Source: Dickeya dianthicola NCPPB 453
GTDB taxonomy: Bacteria > Pseudomonadota > Gammaproteobacteria > Enterobacterales > Enterobacteriaceae
Reading direction: 5' to 3'
DNA length: 64,000 bases
Assembly: GCF_000365305.1 (NCBI RefSeq)
Contig: NZ_CM001841.1
Span: 15,313 to 79,312 of the forward strand
A model generated the notes under the pieces. It was not told the DNA's origin and did no database searches. It was given only the letters and a program-made list of their open reading frames with translations. Position 1 is the first letter of the stretch, and each line of letters begins with the position of its first letter. The translations under genes were made by a program, and so were the position numbers. Below are positions 22,487 to 34,775 of the stretch, one piece after another.

Positions 22487-24568
22487 TCAGGCGTTGGTAT
22501 AACGGGTGCGCTCCGGCAGCCAGCGATCGATCAACGCTCTGGCGTGTTCCGGGTAGTGCTCATGGAGATGACGCGACACCCGCTGAACCTGTGGAATCAA
22601 CGCCTGATCCCGCAACAAATCCGCTACCCTGAAGGCGGCGTTGCCGGTTTGACGAGTGCCCAGCAGTTCGCCCGGCCCCCGGATTTCCAGATCGCGCTGG
22701 GCGATCACGAAGCCGTCGTTGCTGTCGCGTAGGACCTGCAGCCGCCGCTGAGCCGTTTTGCTCAGCGGCGATTTGTACAGCAGTACGCAGTGGGAGGCGA
22801 TAGCGCCGCGGCCGACGCGGCCGCGCAGCTGATGCAACTGTGCCAGCCCCAGTCGTTCCGGATTTTCGATGATCATCAGGCTGGCGTTCGGCACATCCAC
22901 CCCGACTTCAATCACCGTGGTGGCGACCAGCAGGTGCAGTTGATTAGTTTTGAACGCCTCCATGACGGCCTGCTTTTCCTGTGCTTTCATCCGGCCATGC
23001 ACCAGCCCGATAGTGAGGTCGGGCAACGCCGCTTTCAGTTCCTGGTAGGTGGCTTCGGCCGCTTGCGCCTCCAGCAGTTCGGACTCTTCGATCAGGGTGC
23101 AGACCCAGTACGCTTGCCGTCCTTCCTGCAGACAGGCGTTGTGTACCCGCTGGATGATGTCATCGCGCCGGGTATCCGGAATAGCGACGGTGGTAACCGG
23201 CGTGCGGCCCGGCGGCAGTTCATCGATCACCGAGGTGTCCAGATCGGCATAGGCGGTCATCGCCAGCGTCCGGGGAATGGGGGTGGCGGTCATGATCAAC
23301 TGGTGAGGGTGGAAACCCTGCTCTTCGCCTTTTTCCCACAACGCCAGTCGCTGATGCACGCCAAAGCGATGTTGCTCATCAATGATCACCAGCGCCAGAC
23401 CGTTGAACTGCACCTGTTGCTGGAAAATAGCATGGGTGCCGATCACCATTGATACCTGCCCGCCGGCGATGGCCTCATGCTGGGCCTGCCGCGCTTTGCC
23501 CTTTTGCTTGCCCGCCAGCCAGCCGACATTGACACCCAGCGGCTCGAACCAGCGGCGGAAGTTGGCGGCGTGTTGCTCAGCCAGCAATTCGGTGGGCGCC
23601 ATTAGCGCCACCTGCTTGCTGTGAGCGATGGCAAGCAACGCCGCCAGGGCCGCCACCAGCGTTTTACCGGAACCCACATCGCCCTGCACCAGACGCATCA
23701 TCGGAAACGGCTTGTTCATATCCTGTTCGATTTCCGCCGCCACCCGCTGTTGCGCACCGGTGAGGCTGAACGGCAGAGCGGCCAGCAGTTGCTGTTTCAG
23801 GTTGTCTTTGGGCTCAAGCGCCAGCGCCCGGTGGCGTTGCGCGCCCGCCCGCACCGCCAGCATACTCAGGTGGTGCGCCAGCAGCTCTTCCATCACCAGC
23901 CGTTGCTGCGCCGGATGTTTGCCTTGCTCCAGTTCAGCCAGTTGCACATCCGGCGGCGGTCGGTGCAGGGTTCGCAACGCATCCGGCAGGCTGATCAACC
24001 CGTGGCGCATCTCCTGAGGCAGCAGTTCGTCAATCGGGTGGCTATCTAGCAGTTCCAGCGCCTGATCGGTCAGTTTGCGCAGCGTAGCCTGCCGGATGCC
24101 TTCGGTGGTGGGGTACACCGGCGTCAGCGTTTCCTGCAGTTCGACCGCGGCGCTTTCGCCCTGCACCCGGTATTCCGGGTGGATCATTTCGCCGCCCAGC
24201 TTGCCGCGCCGTACTTCGCCATACGCCAGCACACGCTGGCCCGGCGACAGGCTGTTTTTCATGGCGGCGTTGAAATTAAAGAAGCGCAGCGTCAGCATGC
24301 CGCTGCCGTCGCTTATCTGGCAGGTCAACATCCGGCGGCGACCGAAGGTAATGTCGCTGCGCAGCACTTCGCCTTCTACAGTGGCGTACATGCCCGGCAG
24401 CACATCGTTAATCAGATAAAGGTGGGTGCGGTCTTCATAGCGTAACGGCAGGTGCAACAGTAAATCCTGCACCGTTTCCAGACCGAGACGGGCCAGTTTT
24501 TCCGCCTGGCTGGCCCCAACGCCGGCAAGGGTGCTTAACGGCTGGGTATGCAGCAGGCGGCTGTCCAT
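22487..24568 (-). CDS. recG: RecG, ATP-dependent branch-migrating helicase
   Basis: 693 residues from the ATG at 24568, exactly the E. coli length; a ten-residue upstream extension runs into trmH. An N-terminal wedge/OB domain is followed by helicase motifs: Walker A GDVGSGKT, the DEQH box (VIIDEQHRFGVHQR), TATPIPRT, VEVGVDVPNA and QLRGRVGRG. It remodels stalled forks, Holliday junctions and R-loops. Its start overlaps the trmH stop by one base (TAATG), so it is the last gene of gmk-rpoZ-spoT-trmH-recG. Confidence 0.97.
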   Translation of the reverse strand: MDSRLLHTQPLSTLAGVGASQAEKLARLGLETVQDLLLHLPLRYEDRTHLYLINDVLPGMYATVEGEVLRSDITFGRRRMLTCQISDGSGMLTLRFFNFNAAMKNSLSPGQRVLAYGEVRRGKLGGEMIHPEYRVQGESAAVELQETLTPVYPTTEGIRQATLRKLTDQALELLDSHPIDELLPQEMRHGLISLPDALRTLHRPPPDVQLAELEQGKHPAQQRLVMEELLAHHLSMLAVRAGAQRHRALALEPKDNLKQQLLAALPFSLTGAQQRVAAEIEQDMNKPFPMMRLVQGDVGSGKTLVAALAALLAIAHSKQVALMAPTELLAEQHAANFRRWFEPLGVNVGWLAGKQKGKARQAQHEAIAGGQVSMVIGTHAIFQQQVQFNGLALVIIDEQHRFGVHQRLALWEKGEEQGFHPHQLIMTATPIPRTLAMTAYADLDTSVIDELPPGRTPVTTVAIPDTRRDDIIQRVHNACLQEGRQAYWVCTLIEESELLEAQAAEATYQELKAALPDLTIGLVHGRMKAQEKQAVMEAFKTNQLHLLVATTVIEVGVDVPNASLMIIENPERLGLAQLHQLRGRVGRGAIASHCVLLYKSPLSKTAQRRLQVLRDSNDGFVIAQRDLEIRGPGELLGTRQTGNAAFRVADLLRDQALIPQVQRVSRHLHEHYPEHARALIDRWLPERTRYTNA

Positions 24569-25260
24569 TATTGCTCCGTGGATTGCATCGCCGCCCACCA
24601 GGGCGCGTCGGCAATCACCTGACCGGTATGGTCGATGAACGGGCGCGGCAGCCCTTTGCGTCCGGCGACGCGGGCCAGTACCGGGTAGCCGCCTTCAAAC
24701 AGCAGGCGCTGCTGCTCTTCCTCATCCAGAGGGCTGTATTCGCGCTGGTACATTCCGGCCAACTGACGCTGACGCTGCGCTTCGTACAGAATCAAGGCGG
24801 ATGCCACCGAAACGTTCAGGGATTGCACCATGCCGATCATCGGAATGATGATGTCCTGGTCGGCGAGCGCCAGCGCGTCATCAGAGATGCCGGTTTTTTC
24901 CTGCCCGAGCAGGATGCAGGTAGGAAGGGTGTAATCCACGTCGCGGAAATCGACCGCGCTGGCGGACAGATTGGTGGCCAGAATCTGCATCCCCTGCGTT
25001 TTCAGATGGCTGATCGCGTCCTGAACGGTGCGGTGGGTTTCGACCTGCACCCAACTGTTGCTACCCGCAGCGGTGGACACCAGGGTCCTCATGCGGTTGG
25101 TGGGCCACACGGCATGCACCTGATGCACGCCAACCGCATCGGCGGTACGAATAACGGCGGATACGTTGTGAGGCTTATGCACCTGCTCCATGCATACGGT
25201 CAGGTCGGGCTGACGGTTGTTAAGCATTTCGCGGATACGTGTATAGCGTTCTGGGGTCAT
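24568..25260 (-). CDS. trmH: TrmH (SpoU), tRNA guanosine-18 2'-O-methyltransferase
   Basis: 230 residues (E. coli 229). SPOUT-fold methyltransferase with the trefoil-knot motifs NVSAVIRTADAVGV, ILLGQEKTGIS and MVQSLNVSVASALILYEAQRQR. It modifies G18 in the D-loop of a subset of tRNAs using S-adenosylmethionine. Six bases separate it from the spoT stop. Confidence 0.96.
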   Translation of the reverse strand: MTPERYTRIREMLNNRQPDLTVCMEQVHKPHNVSAVIRTADAVGVHQVHAVWPTNRMRTLVSTAAGSNSWVQVETHRTVQDAISHLKTQGMQILATNLSASAVDFRDVDYTLPTCILLGQEKTGISDDALALADQDIIIPMIGMVQSLNVSVASALILYEAQRQRQLAGMYQREYSPLDEEEQQRLLFEGGYPVLARVAGRKGLPRPFIDHTGQVIADAPWWAAMQSTEQ

Positions 25261-25266
25261 AACAGG

Positions 25267-27369
25267 TTAATTTCGGTTACGGTTGACTTTAATCACGTCC
25301 GGCATCACGCGGATCTTGCGCATGATATTCGCAAGATGAATACGGTCGCGCGTAGTCAGGCGGATAAAGGCGCTGTACACCCGGCCATCCCGTTCTTCGG
25401 TATTGATACTTTGAATATTGGAGTTCGACGCGCTGATCGCCGCCGTCAGGTTGGCCAGCGCTCCCTGATGGTTGAACATGTCGACCTTGATTTCCGTCAT
25501 GAACTCCTGCTCGGTCACCTCATCCCACTCCACCGCCATGAATTTTTCCGGCTCTTTCTGGTAGCCACGGATGTTGCGGCAGGACTCATGATGAATTACC
25601 AGCCCTTTGCCGGGGCTGACGTGCGCGATAATCGGATCGCCGGGAATCGGGCGGCAGCACTTGGCGAAGGTGATCAGTACGCCATCGGCGCCTTTGATGG
25701 GCAGTTTACGGATACCGGTGGCGCCGGTTTCGGTGCGTTCTTCCAGCAGATTACGCGCCACCACCACACTCATGGCGTTACCCAGGCCGATTTCCGCCAG
25801 CAGGTCGTCCAGTGAGGCGAGCTTCATGCGCTCCAGCTCCCGCTGAATATTCTGTTCCGGAATGTCGGGCAGTTTACGACCGCTGCCCAGCGCGTGGTTA
25901 AGCAGACGACGCCCCAGACTGACGGAGTCGTCACGTTTGAGGTTTTTCAGCATCTGGCGGATTTTGGCGCGAGCTTTGGAACTGACCACGAAGTTAAGCC
26001 AGGCGGCATTCGGGCGGGCGCCCGGCGCGGTGATGATTTCTATCGTCTGCCCGCTGGACAAGGCTTGAGACAACGGATACGGCTGGCGGTCGACGCGAGC
26101 GCCGACGCAGGCGTGGCCGATATCGGTGTGTACCGCATACGCGAAGTCCACCGGCGTCGCACCGGCGGGCAGCTCGACAATGCGGCCTTCCGGCGTGAAC
26201 ACGTAAATTTCGTCTGGGAACAGATCGGATTTGACGCTTTCGATGAATTCGAACGAACTGCCGGCGCTTTGCTGTAGCTCCAGCAGGCTTTGCATCCAGC
26301 GCTGGGCGCGCACCTGCGCCGTGGTGCTGCTGCTTTCGCCTTCTTTGTAAGCCCAGTGCGCAGCGACCCCCATTTCCGCCATCTGGTCCATGTCCTCGGT
26401 GCGGATCTGGACTTCAACCGGCACGCCGTGCGGCCCGATGAGGGAAGTATGGAGCGACTGATAACCGTTGGCCTTAGGGATGGCGATATAGTCTTTAACC
26501 CGACCGGGGCGCGGCTTGTACAGGCTGTGTACCTGCCCCAGCACGCGATAACAGGTATCCACTTCCCGGACGATCACCCGAAAAGCATAGATATCCATAA
26601 TCGAGTGAAATCGCTGCTCTTTCAGGTGCATCTTGCAGTAAATGGAGTACAGATGCTTTTCGCGGCCGCTGACGCGACAGCTGATGCCGGCTTCCTTCAG
26701 GCGCCCTTCAATCTCGGAGAGGATCTTCTGAATCATCTCCTTGCGGTTGCCGCGGGCGGCTTTCACCACCTCTTTGATGACCCGGTAGCGGTTGGGGTAG
26801 AGCGCTTCGAATCCCAGCTCTTCCAGTTCGGTTTTCAGATGGTGAATACCGAGACGGTGCGCGAGCGGGCTGTAGATCTCCAGCGTTTCCCGGGCGATGC
26901 GCCGGCGCTTGTCCGGACGCAGCGATCCCAGCGTACGCATATTGTGGGTGCGGTCGGCCAGTTTGATCAAAATGACGCGGATATCCTGCACCATCGCCAT
27001 GATCATCTTGCGGAAGTTTTCCGCCTGCGCCTCTTTCTTGTCGCGGAATTTCAGCTTATCCAGCTTGGAAACGCCTTCCACCAGTTCGGCAACGCTTTTG
27101 CCGAACAGCTGTTCCATATCCTGATAGGTAGCGGGCGTATCTTCGATAACGTCATGCAGCAAGGCGGCCATCAGCGTTTCATAGTCGAGACGCATTTCGG
27201 CCAGAATGCAGGCCACCGCCACTGGATGGGTGATATAGGGCTCACCGCTGGAGCGTGTCTGTCCCTCGTGAGCATCACGTGCAACAAGATAAGCCTGCTT
27301 GAGACGCTTTATCTGGTCTTCCGGCAGATAACGCTGAATCAGCAGATTGAGGCTTTCAAACAGATACAA
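25267..27369 (-). CDS. spoT: SpoT, bifunctional (p)ppGpp synthetase/hydrolase
   Basis: 700 residues (E. coli 702). Order: HD hydrolase (ALLHDVIEDTPATYQ, about 70-85, and LADRTHNMRTL), pseudo-synthetase domain, TGS (IYVFTPEGRIVELPAGATPVDFAYAVHTDIG), and C-terminal helical and ACT domains. The hydrolase residues are intact, so the main role should be breaking down the alarmone and making it in response to carbon, fatty-acid and other stress. 24 bases separate it from rpoZ. Confidence 0.97.
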   Translation of the reverse strand: MYLFESLNLLIQRYLPEDQIKRLKQAYLVARDAHEGQTRSSGEPYITHPVAVACILAEMRLDYETLMAALLHDVIEDTPATYQDMEQLFGKSVAELVEGVSKLDKLKFRDKKEAQAENFRKMIMAMVQDIRVILIKLADRTHNMRTLGSLRPDKRRRIARETLEIYSPLAHRLGIHHLKTELEELGFEALYPNRYRVIKEVVKAARGNRKEMIQKILSEIEGRLKEAGISCRVSGREKHLYSIYCKMHLKEQRFHSIMDIYAFRVIVREVDTCYRVLGQVHSLYKPRPGRVKDYIAIPKANGYQSLHTSLIGPHGVPVEVQIRTEDMDQMAEMGVAAHWAYKEGESSSTTAQVRAQRWMQSLLELQQSAGSSFEFIESVKSDLFPDEIYVFTPEGRIVELPAGATPVDFAYAVHTDIGHACVGARVDRQPYPLSQALSSGQTIEIITAPGARPNAAWLNFVVSSKARAKIRQMLKNLKRDDSVSLGRRLLNHALGSGRKLPDIPEQNIQRELERMKLASLDDLLAEIGLGNAMSVVVARNLLEERTETGATGIRKLPIKGADGVLITFAKCCRPIPGDPIIAHVSPGKGLVIHHESCRNIRGYQKEPEKFMAVEWDEVTEQEFMTEIKVDMFNHQGALANLTAAISASNSNIQSINTEERDGRVYSAFIRLTTRDRIHLANIMRKIRVMPDVIKVNRNRN

Positions 27370-27393
27370 GGGCGACTCGCGACCGAATTCGAA

Positions 27394-27669
27394 TTAACGA
27401 CGACCTTCAGCGATAGCGGTAACCGCCTGGATTTCTGCCGCTTCCTGCTCCTGCTGTTCCTGGCGTTCGCGGGTATCCAGAATCTGGCCGTTGATCAGAC
27501 TTTCTTCGATCTCGCGCAGGGCGATAACGGTGTACTTGTCGTTTTCTTCCGGAACCAGCGGATCTTTGCCGCCCACCTGGAGCTGACGGGCGCGACGAGC
27601 GGCGACCAACACCAGGTCAAAACGGTTACCAATTTTTTCTACAGCGTCCTGAACAGTTACGCGTGCCAT
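27394..27669 (-). CDS. rpoZ: RNA polymerase omega subunit
   Basis: 91 residues, the E. coli length. [30 protein letters not shown] at the start is the canonical omega N-terminus. It helps fold the beta-prime subunit and forms part of one ppGpp binding site, fitting its place beside spoT. The gmk stop is 55 bases upstream. Confidence 0.98.
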   Translation of the reverse strand: MARVTVQDAVEKIGNRFDLVLVAARRARQLQVGGKDPLVPEENDKYTVIALREIEESLINGQILDTRERQEQQEQEAAEIQAVTAIAEGRR

Positions 27670-27723
27670 AGTGTGTACTCCAGTGGGGAAATAAAATGAC
27701 TGGGCATCATACTGAAAGAGCCG

Positions 27724-30349
<2,626 letters not shown>

Positions 30350-30467
30350 CGGGAATAATCGGGTTAACGGGAAATATAGGCGTTCTTCAGATAATAACTT
30401 GAGTGATGAATTGAACAGGGGAAATTGTCAGAGCAGCAAACAGGAAAATGGTAATAACATGAAAACA

Positions 30468-30535
30468 GCAATGACACAAAAATAGCAATGACACAAAAAT
30501 AGGCATGACACAAAAATAGCCATAACACGAAAAAC
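30468..30535. repeat. 17-base tandem repeat, four units
   Basis: GCAATGACACAAAAATA occurs twice exactly (30468-30501), a third unit differs at one base and a fourth is diverged (GCCATAACACGAAAAAC). It follows ligB in an AT-rich spacer with no gene (30350-30620). Confidence 0.9.
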
Positions 30536-30620
30536 CAGTCCGGCGATCTTTAAAATAAAAATGGCATTTAATAACCTTTTATGCTTTTTTCCCGCACGAT
30601 TCACTTATTAATTGAAAGGA

Positions 30621-30783
30621 TACACCCTAAATAATTCGAGTTGCAGGACAAAACGTATTGCGTTTTGAACAATGCAATGCGTTGGCCCTTTAGAGCCTTG
30701 TAACGCGGCAAGTGAGTGACAAATTCGTTGGGAACGAATTTGACCAGCCAACGCACCGGCAACGTGATGTATGACGGGTATAA
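30621..30783. repeat. Dispersed palindromic repeat, copy 3 (inverted orientation)
   Basis: 163 bases, starting TACACCCTAAATAATTCGAG and ending TGATGTATGACGGGTATA, the same ends as copy 2 but reversed. The middle contains nested inverted segments (AAATTCGTTGGGAACGAATTT). It lies in the spacer between ligB and eptB. Confidence 0.87.
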
Positions 30784-30813
30784 ACAACGGGTATAAACAA
30801 CGGGTATAAACAA
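30775..30813. repeat. 13-base tandem repeat, three perfect units
   Basis: ACGGGTATAAACA three times exactly. The first unit is the end of the palindromic repeat, so the array grew by slippage or duplication from the element border. Confidence 0.93.
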
Positions 30814-30969
30814 ATTGCTTAAAGGATGTTGAACGGTCTGTGTAACGTTTTTTCAGGGAAAGGAGGTGATGGCATAAGAAAAAACCGGAATACGCTGATG
30901 GCTCCTGAACTTTTGAACAGACCGTCGGTCTGTTTACAAGATATTTTTACCTCTGGAGTATGGTCTGGA

Positions 30970-32652
30970 ATGAAATCCCTGCTGGCATTGTCACAATCTA
31001 CATTATCCTGGTTGCTGGCAGTCTATATTGGCTTTTTTTTGAACTTGCCGGTTTTTTATCGGCGTGTAGATGCATTCCCGTTTTTTACTGAAAATCCGGT
31101 CGCCAAATATATTCCCCTGCTGGTGGAATCGATGGCTTGCATTTTGTTTACCTTTTTCCTGATGCGGCTTCTGTCGCTCGGCGGGCGCCGCTTTTTTCGT
31201 GTTGTGGCGTCATTGCTGGTATTGATTTCAGTGGCCGCCGGCTACTACATGACTTTTTTTAATGTCGTGATTGGTTATGGCATTATCGCTGCGGTCATGA
31301 CCACGGACATTGATTTGTCCAAAGAGGTGGTCGGGCTGTTTTTTGTACTGTGGGTGGTGGTGCTCGGTATTCCGCCGTTGTTTGTCATCTGGAAAAACCG
31401 CCTGCAACAAACGCTGATCGAACAATTGCGTACTCAGGGGCGCCGACGCATCGCGCTGTTGGGGTTGGTGGCGTCTGCCGCGCTGGTGTGGTTGCCGCTC
31501 CGCTATCTGGATCAGATGAATACCTCGGCGGAGAAACTGTCCAATCAGGATTTGCCAAGTTACGGCGGGGTGGTGGCCCACTCTTATCTGCCGGCCAACT
31601 GGTTGTCGGGATTCGGTTTGTTTGCCTATGCCCGTTATGATGAAAATCAGGATGACGGCGAGCTGATTGATCCCAGCGAGCAGTTTACCTATCAGGCGCC
31701 GCCGGGAATCGACGACACGTATGTCGTCTTCATCATCGGTGAAACCACCCGTTGGGACCATCTGGGGCTGCTGGGCTACGAGCGTGATACCACGCCGCAA
31801 CTGGCGAAGGAACCGAATTTGCTGGCGTTTCGCGGTCAGTCTTGCGACACCTCCACCAAACTGTCGATGCGTTGCATGTTCGTGCGGGAAGGCGGCACCG
31901 CCGATAATCCACAACGTACGCTGCGGGAGCAAAATATCTTTGCCGTAATGAAGTCGCTGGGGTTCTCGTCCGAACTGTTCGCGATGCAGAGCGAGGTCTG
32001 GTTCTATAACAACATTAAGGCCGACAATTACGCCTTTCGTGAAATGATTGCCTCGGAAAAGCGCAATGAAGGTAAAGCGGTGGACGACATGCTGCTGGTC
32101 GATGAAATGTCGCAGTCGCTGATGCGTTACCCTAACGGCAAGCATCTGGTGGTGCTGCATACCAAAGGCTCCCACTATCTGTATTCGATGCGCTATCCGC
32201 GCCGCTACGCCCGTTATCAGCCGGAGTGCATGGGCGTGGACGCGTCCTGTTCCCGTGAGCAGTTAATCAATGCCTTCGATAACAGCGTGTTGTATACCGA
32301 TGCCGTCATCAAACGGGTAATTGACCAATTGCGCGACAAGAAGGCGCTGCTGGTGTATTCCTCCGATCACGGTGAATCGATCGACAACAATTACCATTTG
32401 CATGGCACGCCGCGTCAGATGGCGCCGCCGGAACAGTTCCGTTCACCGGTTATGCTGTGGGCTTCGGACAAGTATCTGGCGCAACCGCGTAATCAGCAGG
32501 CGTTTGAGCAACTGCGGGTGCGGCAGCAACAGGGAAAAGTGCTGCGTCATGAGGAGATTTTCGACTCCATGCTGGGGTGTCTGGGATATACCTCGCCGGA
32601 TGGCGGCATTCAGGAAAAAAATAACTGGTGCAATGCGCCGGGGCGCGAATAA
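30970..32652 (+). CDS. eptB: EptB, Kdo2-lipid A phosphoethanolamine transferase
   Basis: Inner-membrane enzyme with a periplasmic alkaline-phosphatase-like domain that adds phosphoethanolamine to the outer Kdo of lipopolysaccharide. Five N-terminal membrane segments precede the catalytic domain. The metal site FIIGETTRWDHLG, the nucleophile region CDTSTKLSMRCMFVR and SSDHGES are present. From the ATG at 30970 it has 560 residues (E. coli 563), and MKSLLALSQSTLSWLLAVYIGFF aligns with the E. coli start. The frame is open upstream to 30826, with ATGs at 30826 and 30898, so a form up to 48 residues longer is possible. The neighbour tRNA-Pro is also conserved with E. coli eptB-proK. Confidence 0.93.
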   Translation: MKSLLALSQSTLSWLLAVYIGFFLNLPVFYRRVDAFPFFTENPVAKYIPLLVESMACILFTFFLMRLLSLGGRRFFRVVASLLVLISVAAGYYMTFFNVVIGYGIIAAVMTTDIDLSKEVVGLFFVLWVVVLGIPPLFVIWKNRLQQTLIEQLRTQGRRRIALLGLVASAALVWLPLRYLDQMNTSAEKLSNQDLPSYGGVVAHSYLPANWLSGFGLFAYARYDENQDDGELIDPSEQFTYQAPPGIDDTYVVFIIGETTRWDHLGLLGYERDTTPQLAKEPNLLAFRGQSCDTSTKLSMRCMFVREGGTADNPQRTLREQNIFAVMKSLGFSSELFAMQSEVWFYNNIKADNYAFREMIASEKRNEGKAVDDMLLVDEMSQSLMRYPNGKHLVVLHTKGSHYLYSMRYPRRYARYQPECMGVDASCSREQLINAFDNSVLYTDAVIKRVIDQLRDKKALLVYSSDHGESIDNNYHLHGTPRQMAPPEQFRSPVMLWASDKYLAQPRNQQAFEQLRVRQQQGKVLRHEEIFDSMLGCLGYTSPDGGIQEKNNWCNAPGRE

Positions 32653-32808
32653 CGCCGTTGCCGGCGGGCCGGGGCAGCGAACATAGCGAACATACAGGCG
32701 GCAATGGCGGTGTTTTCTCCCTGTCGGATACTTTGTCGCCAACCCGTTGGCTTTTATGAAAAAGGGATTGACGCTATGGTAGGGGCGCAGTAATATGCGC
32801 CCCGCACT

Positions 32809-32885
<77 letters not shown>

Positions 32886-32922
32886 AATTTTAAAACGGTA
32901 AAACCCGGTTACTGTTAACATG

Positions 32923-32960
32923 AAACTCGCATCTTCTGGATAGCGAGTTTTTTTGTTTTT
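32923..32960 (+). terminator. Terminator of proK
   Basis: Stem AAACTCGC / GCGAGTTT with a 12-base loop, followed by TTTTGTTTTT, 38 bases after the tRNA. Confidence 0.88.
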
Positions 32961-33318
32961 GTGGTCCGCTGTGGCGATTTTTTCACCTTTCTCTCGGCTT
33001 TTCAGGCATGTTCATGCCAAATTCTGCTTCAGGCTTTATTTCTCTGATTTTTTGTCGCAGAACGATGCTTTTTCGTTGCGAATATTCTTCTTTGTCTGAC
33101 TCGCTAATTTATTGTTTAGTTTTTCTTTTTTACCGGTGATGATTTATTTCTCCGGTTTTTTACCTTTTTTTACATTTCGATGGGCTGGTGATCAGTTTCA
33201 TCATGAAAATATTAGGGGTTTTAATCTGAGAGAAAGGATTCAAGGTGAAAAAAACAACATAGATAAAGCGGTGCTTTCCCGCCAGGCAGCGGCACGGCTC
33301 ATGATGGGTGGGGGTCTA
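32961..33318. other. 358-base spacer without a recognisable gene
   Basis: AT-rich and T-rich sequence between the tRNA terminator and the end of the TPR gene. I see no coding frame with a ribosome site, no repeat shared with the rest of the window and no fragment of proK that would mark an integrated element. Confidence 0.5.
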
Positions 33319-33963
33319 TTAATATTTCAGTTGCGCCAACGCGTTTTCGGTTTCCGCGCGGCGGCCCAGATCGGCGATTTCGCGTCCCGGGCGAGGCGGG
33401 GCAGCCAGTGCAGCGGTCAGGTATTGCCTGGCTTCGCTCTTGCGTCCCGCTTTCAGCAAAAAGTCGCCGTAAAAGAAGTTGGCGTCGATGTTGGCAGGGT
33501 TTATTTTCAGCGCAGTTTTCAGGTACTGCTCCGCTTTTTTGTCATCGCCAAACCCCAGCGGCCAGCCCGGCACCTGATAATAGAGCACGCCAAGGATGGT
33601 GTAAGCCGCGCCGTTCAGCGCATGCGGGTCAAGGGCGATGGCCTTTTCCAGCGTACTTTTGGCCTGTCCGGCCAGATTGAGCGCCTCCATGCCGTCTTTG
33701 ACGCCAGCCCAGCTGCTGTCGACCATTGCCGACCAGATGAGATAATCCGCGCGGGCAGGGTGGCTTTCCGCCTGTTCCTGCGCCTGCTGGCTCAATGCGG
33801 CGAAACACGCCTCTTTACGGGACGCCGGCGTCTTGTACTGGCAGACTGACCATTGCCGATGGATATCCATCGACATCTCGCCGGCATGACCGATGTTTAC
33901 CGTCAGTAGCCCACTGAGCAGCAGTATTGTCGGTCGGATAACCCTGCGTATTGTGATGGCCAT
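33319..33963 (-). CDS. Secreted tetratricopeptide-repeat protein
   Basis: 214 residues from the ATG at 33963 (AGGGAAA ten bases upstream). Residues 1-26 look like a signal peptide (TILLLSGLLTVNIGHA). The mature part contains about three TPR-like helical pairs, the clearest being AKSTLEKAIALDPHALNGAAYTILGVLYYQ, AEQYLKTALKINPANIDANFFYGDFLL and AGRKSEARQYLTAALA. The family is a scaffold or partner-binding module with no catalytic residues. It lies 13 bases after a dehydrogenase gene and is the last gene of a three-gene operon. The specific function is unknown. Confidence 0.8.
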   Translation of the reverse strand: MAITIRRVIRPTILLLSGLLTVNIGHAGEMSMDIHRQWSVCQYKTPASRKEACFAALSQQAQEQAESHPARADYLIWSAMVDSSWAGVKDGMEALNLAGQAKSTLEKAIALDPHALNGAAYTILGVLYYQVPGWPLGFGDDKKAEQYLKTALKINPANIDANFFYGDFLLKAGRKSEARQYLTAALAAPPRPGREIADLGRRAETENALAQLKY

Positions 33964-33976
33964 ATGTTTGATTTCC

Positions 33977-34771
33977 CTATTTTTTCTGCGCCTTTGCATA
34001 ACGCTGGATAGCGGCAAGCTGACGGCGGATGGCAATATCCACCACGGCGGGCACCAGCGCATTAAGCCGTACGAACAGTTTTTCCGGCCAACCCAGCCAA
34101 CGGCGCACGGTTTCCTGTTCTAGTGCGTTGATCACCTGATCCGCCACCCAGGTTGGGTTGTCGCTGCGGTAGCCCAGCGCCTGGGTCAGAGCATTGCTCT
34201 TCGGGGCGTTACGTCCGGTGTCGATGGCTCTGGGAGCCAGATGCAGTACTTTAATCCCTTTAGATGACAATTCGCGATGCAGCGCTTCGCTGAATCCGCG
34301 CAAGGCAAATTTGCTGGCGCAATATACGCTGTATCCTGGGTAGCCGATTCCGTCCAGGGTGGAGCCGATATTCATGATGATGCCGGGCGTGCTGATGCAG
34401 TCGAGCAAGGAGTGGGTCAGCAGTATCGGCGCCTCGGTATTAAGGGCGAACTGCCGACGGATGACGTCGTGGCTCTGCTCTTCAAACAGGCCGAAGGGCG
34501 ATGTGTCTGTGTTGTTAATCAGCACGTCCAGCCTGACGTTTTCCGGGAAACACTCCGCCAGCGCGTCGCGATCCTGTTCGTCGCAGAGGTCCGCCAGCAA
34601 AATATTGTGATGGCTGGCGTCAGGTAACCGATTCTGTAACGCCAGCAGCGCCTTTTCATTGCGACCGACCAGATACAGCCTGGCGCCTCTGGTGGCCAGC
34701 GATAATGCCAGTTCCTGTCCGGTGCGGCTGCTGGCGCCGGTCAGAAGAATACGTTTATCTTTTAGCTTCAT
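33977..34771 (-). CDS. Short-chain dehydrogenase/reductase
   Basis: 264 residues from the ATG at 34771. Rossmann-fold NAD(P) motif TGASSRTGQEL (a TGxxxxxG variant) near residue 12, and INNTD in place of the usual NNAG. Catalytic serine in MNIGST and the YxxxK pair in YSVYCASKFALRGFSEALHRE are intact. Substrate unknown. The C-terminal region (LGWPEKLFVRLNALVPAVVD) resembles the membrane-associating tails of SDRs in lipid or polyketide chemistry. It starts four bases after the stop of the heme-oxygenase-like gene, so the two are translationally linked. Confidence 0.88.
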   Translation of the reverse strand: MKLKDKRILLTGASSRTGQELALSLATRGARLYLVGRNEKALLALQNRLPDASHHNILLADLCDEQDRDALAECFPENVRLDVLINNTDTSPFGLFEEQSHDVIRRQFALNTEAPILLTHSLLDCISTPGIIMNIGSTLDGIGYPGYSVYCASKFALRGFSEALHRELSSKGIKVLHLAPRAIDTGRNAPKSNALTQALGYRSDNPTWVADQVINALEQETVRRWLGWPEKLFVRLNALVPAVVDIAIRRQLAAIQRYAKAQKK

Positions 34772-34775
34772 GGCA

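Noticed and set aside
26290-27699. Plus-strand open frame of 469 codons over spoT and rpoZ
   Set aside because: It crosses two well-supported genes and the gap between them, so it cannot be a gene.
30468-30535. Regular short repeats considered as a CRISPR array
   Set aside because: Units are directly adjacent with no unique spacers and no cas genes are in the window; this is a plain tandem repeat. The same holds for the other arrays.
33112-33849. Plus-strand frame of 245 codons across the TPR gene
   Set aside because: Antisense to the TPR gene, which has a signal peptide and clean repeats.
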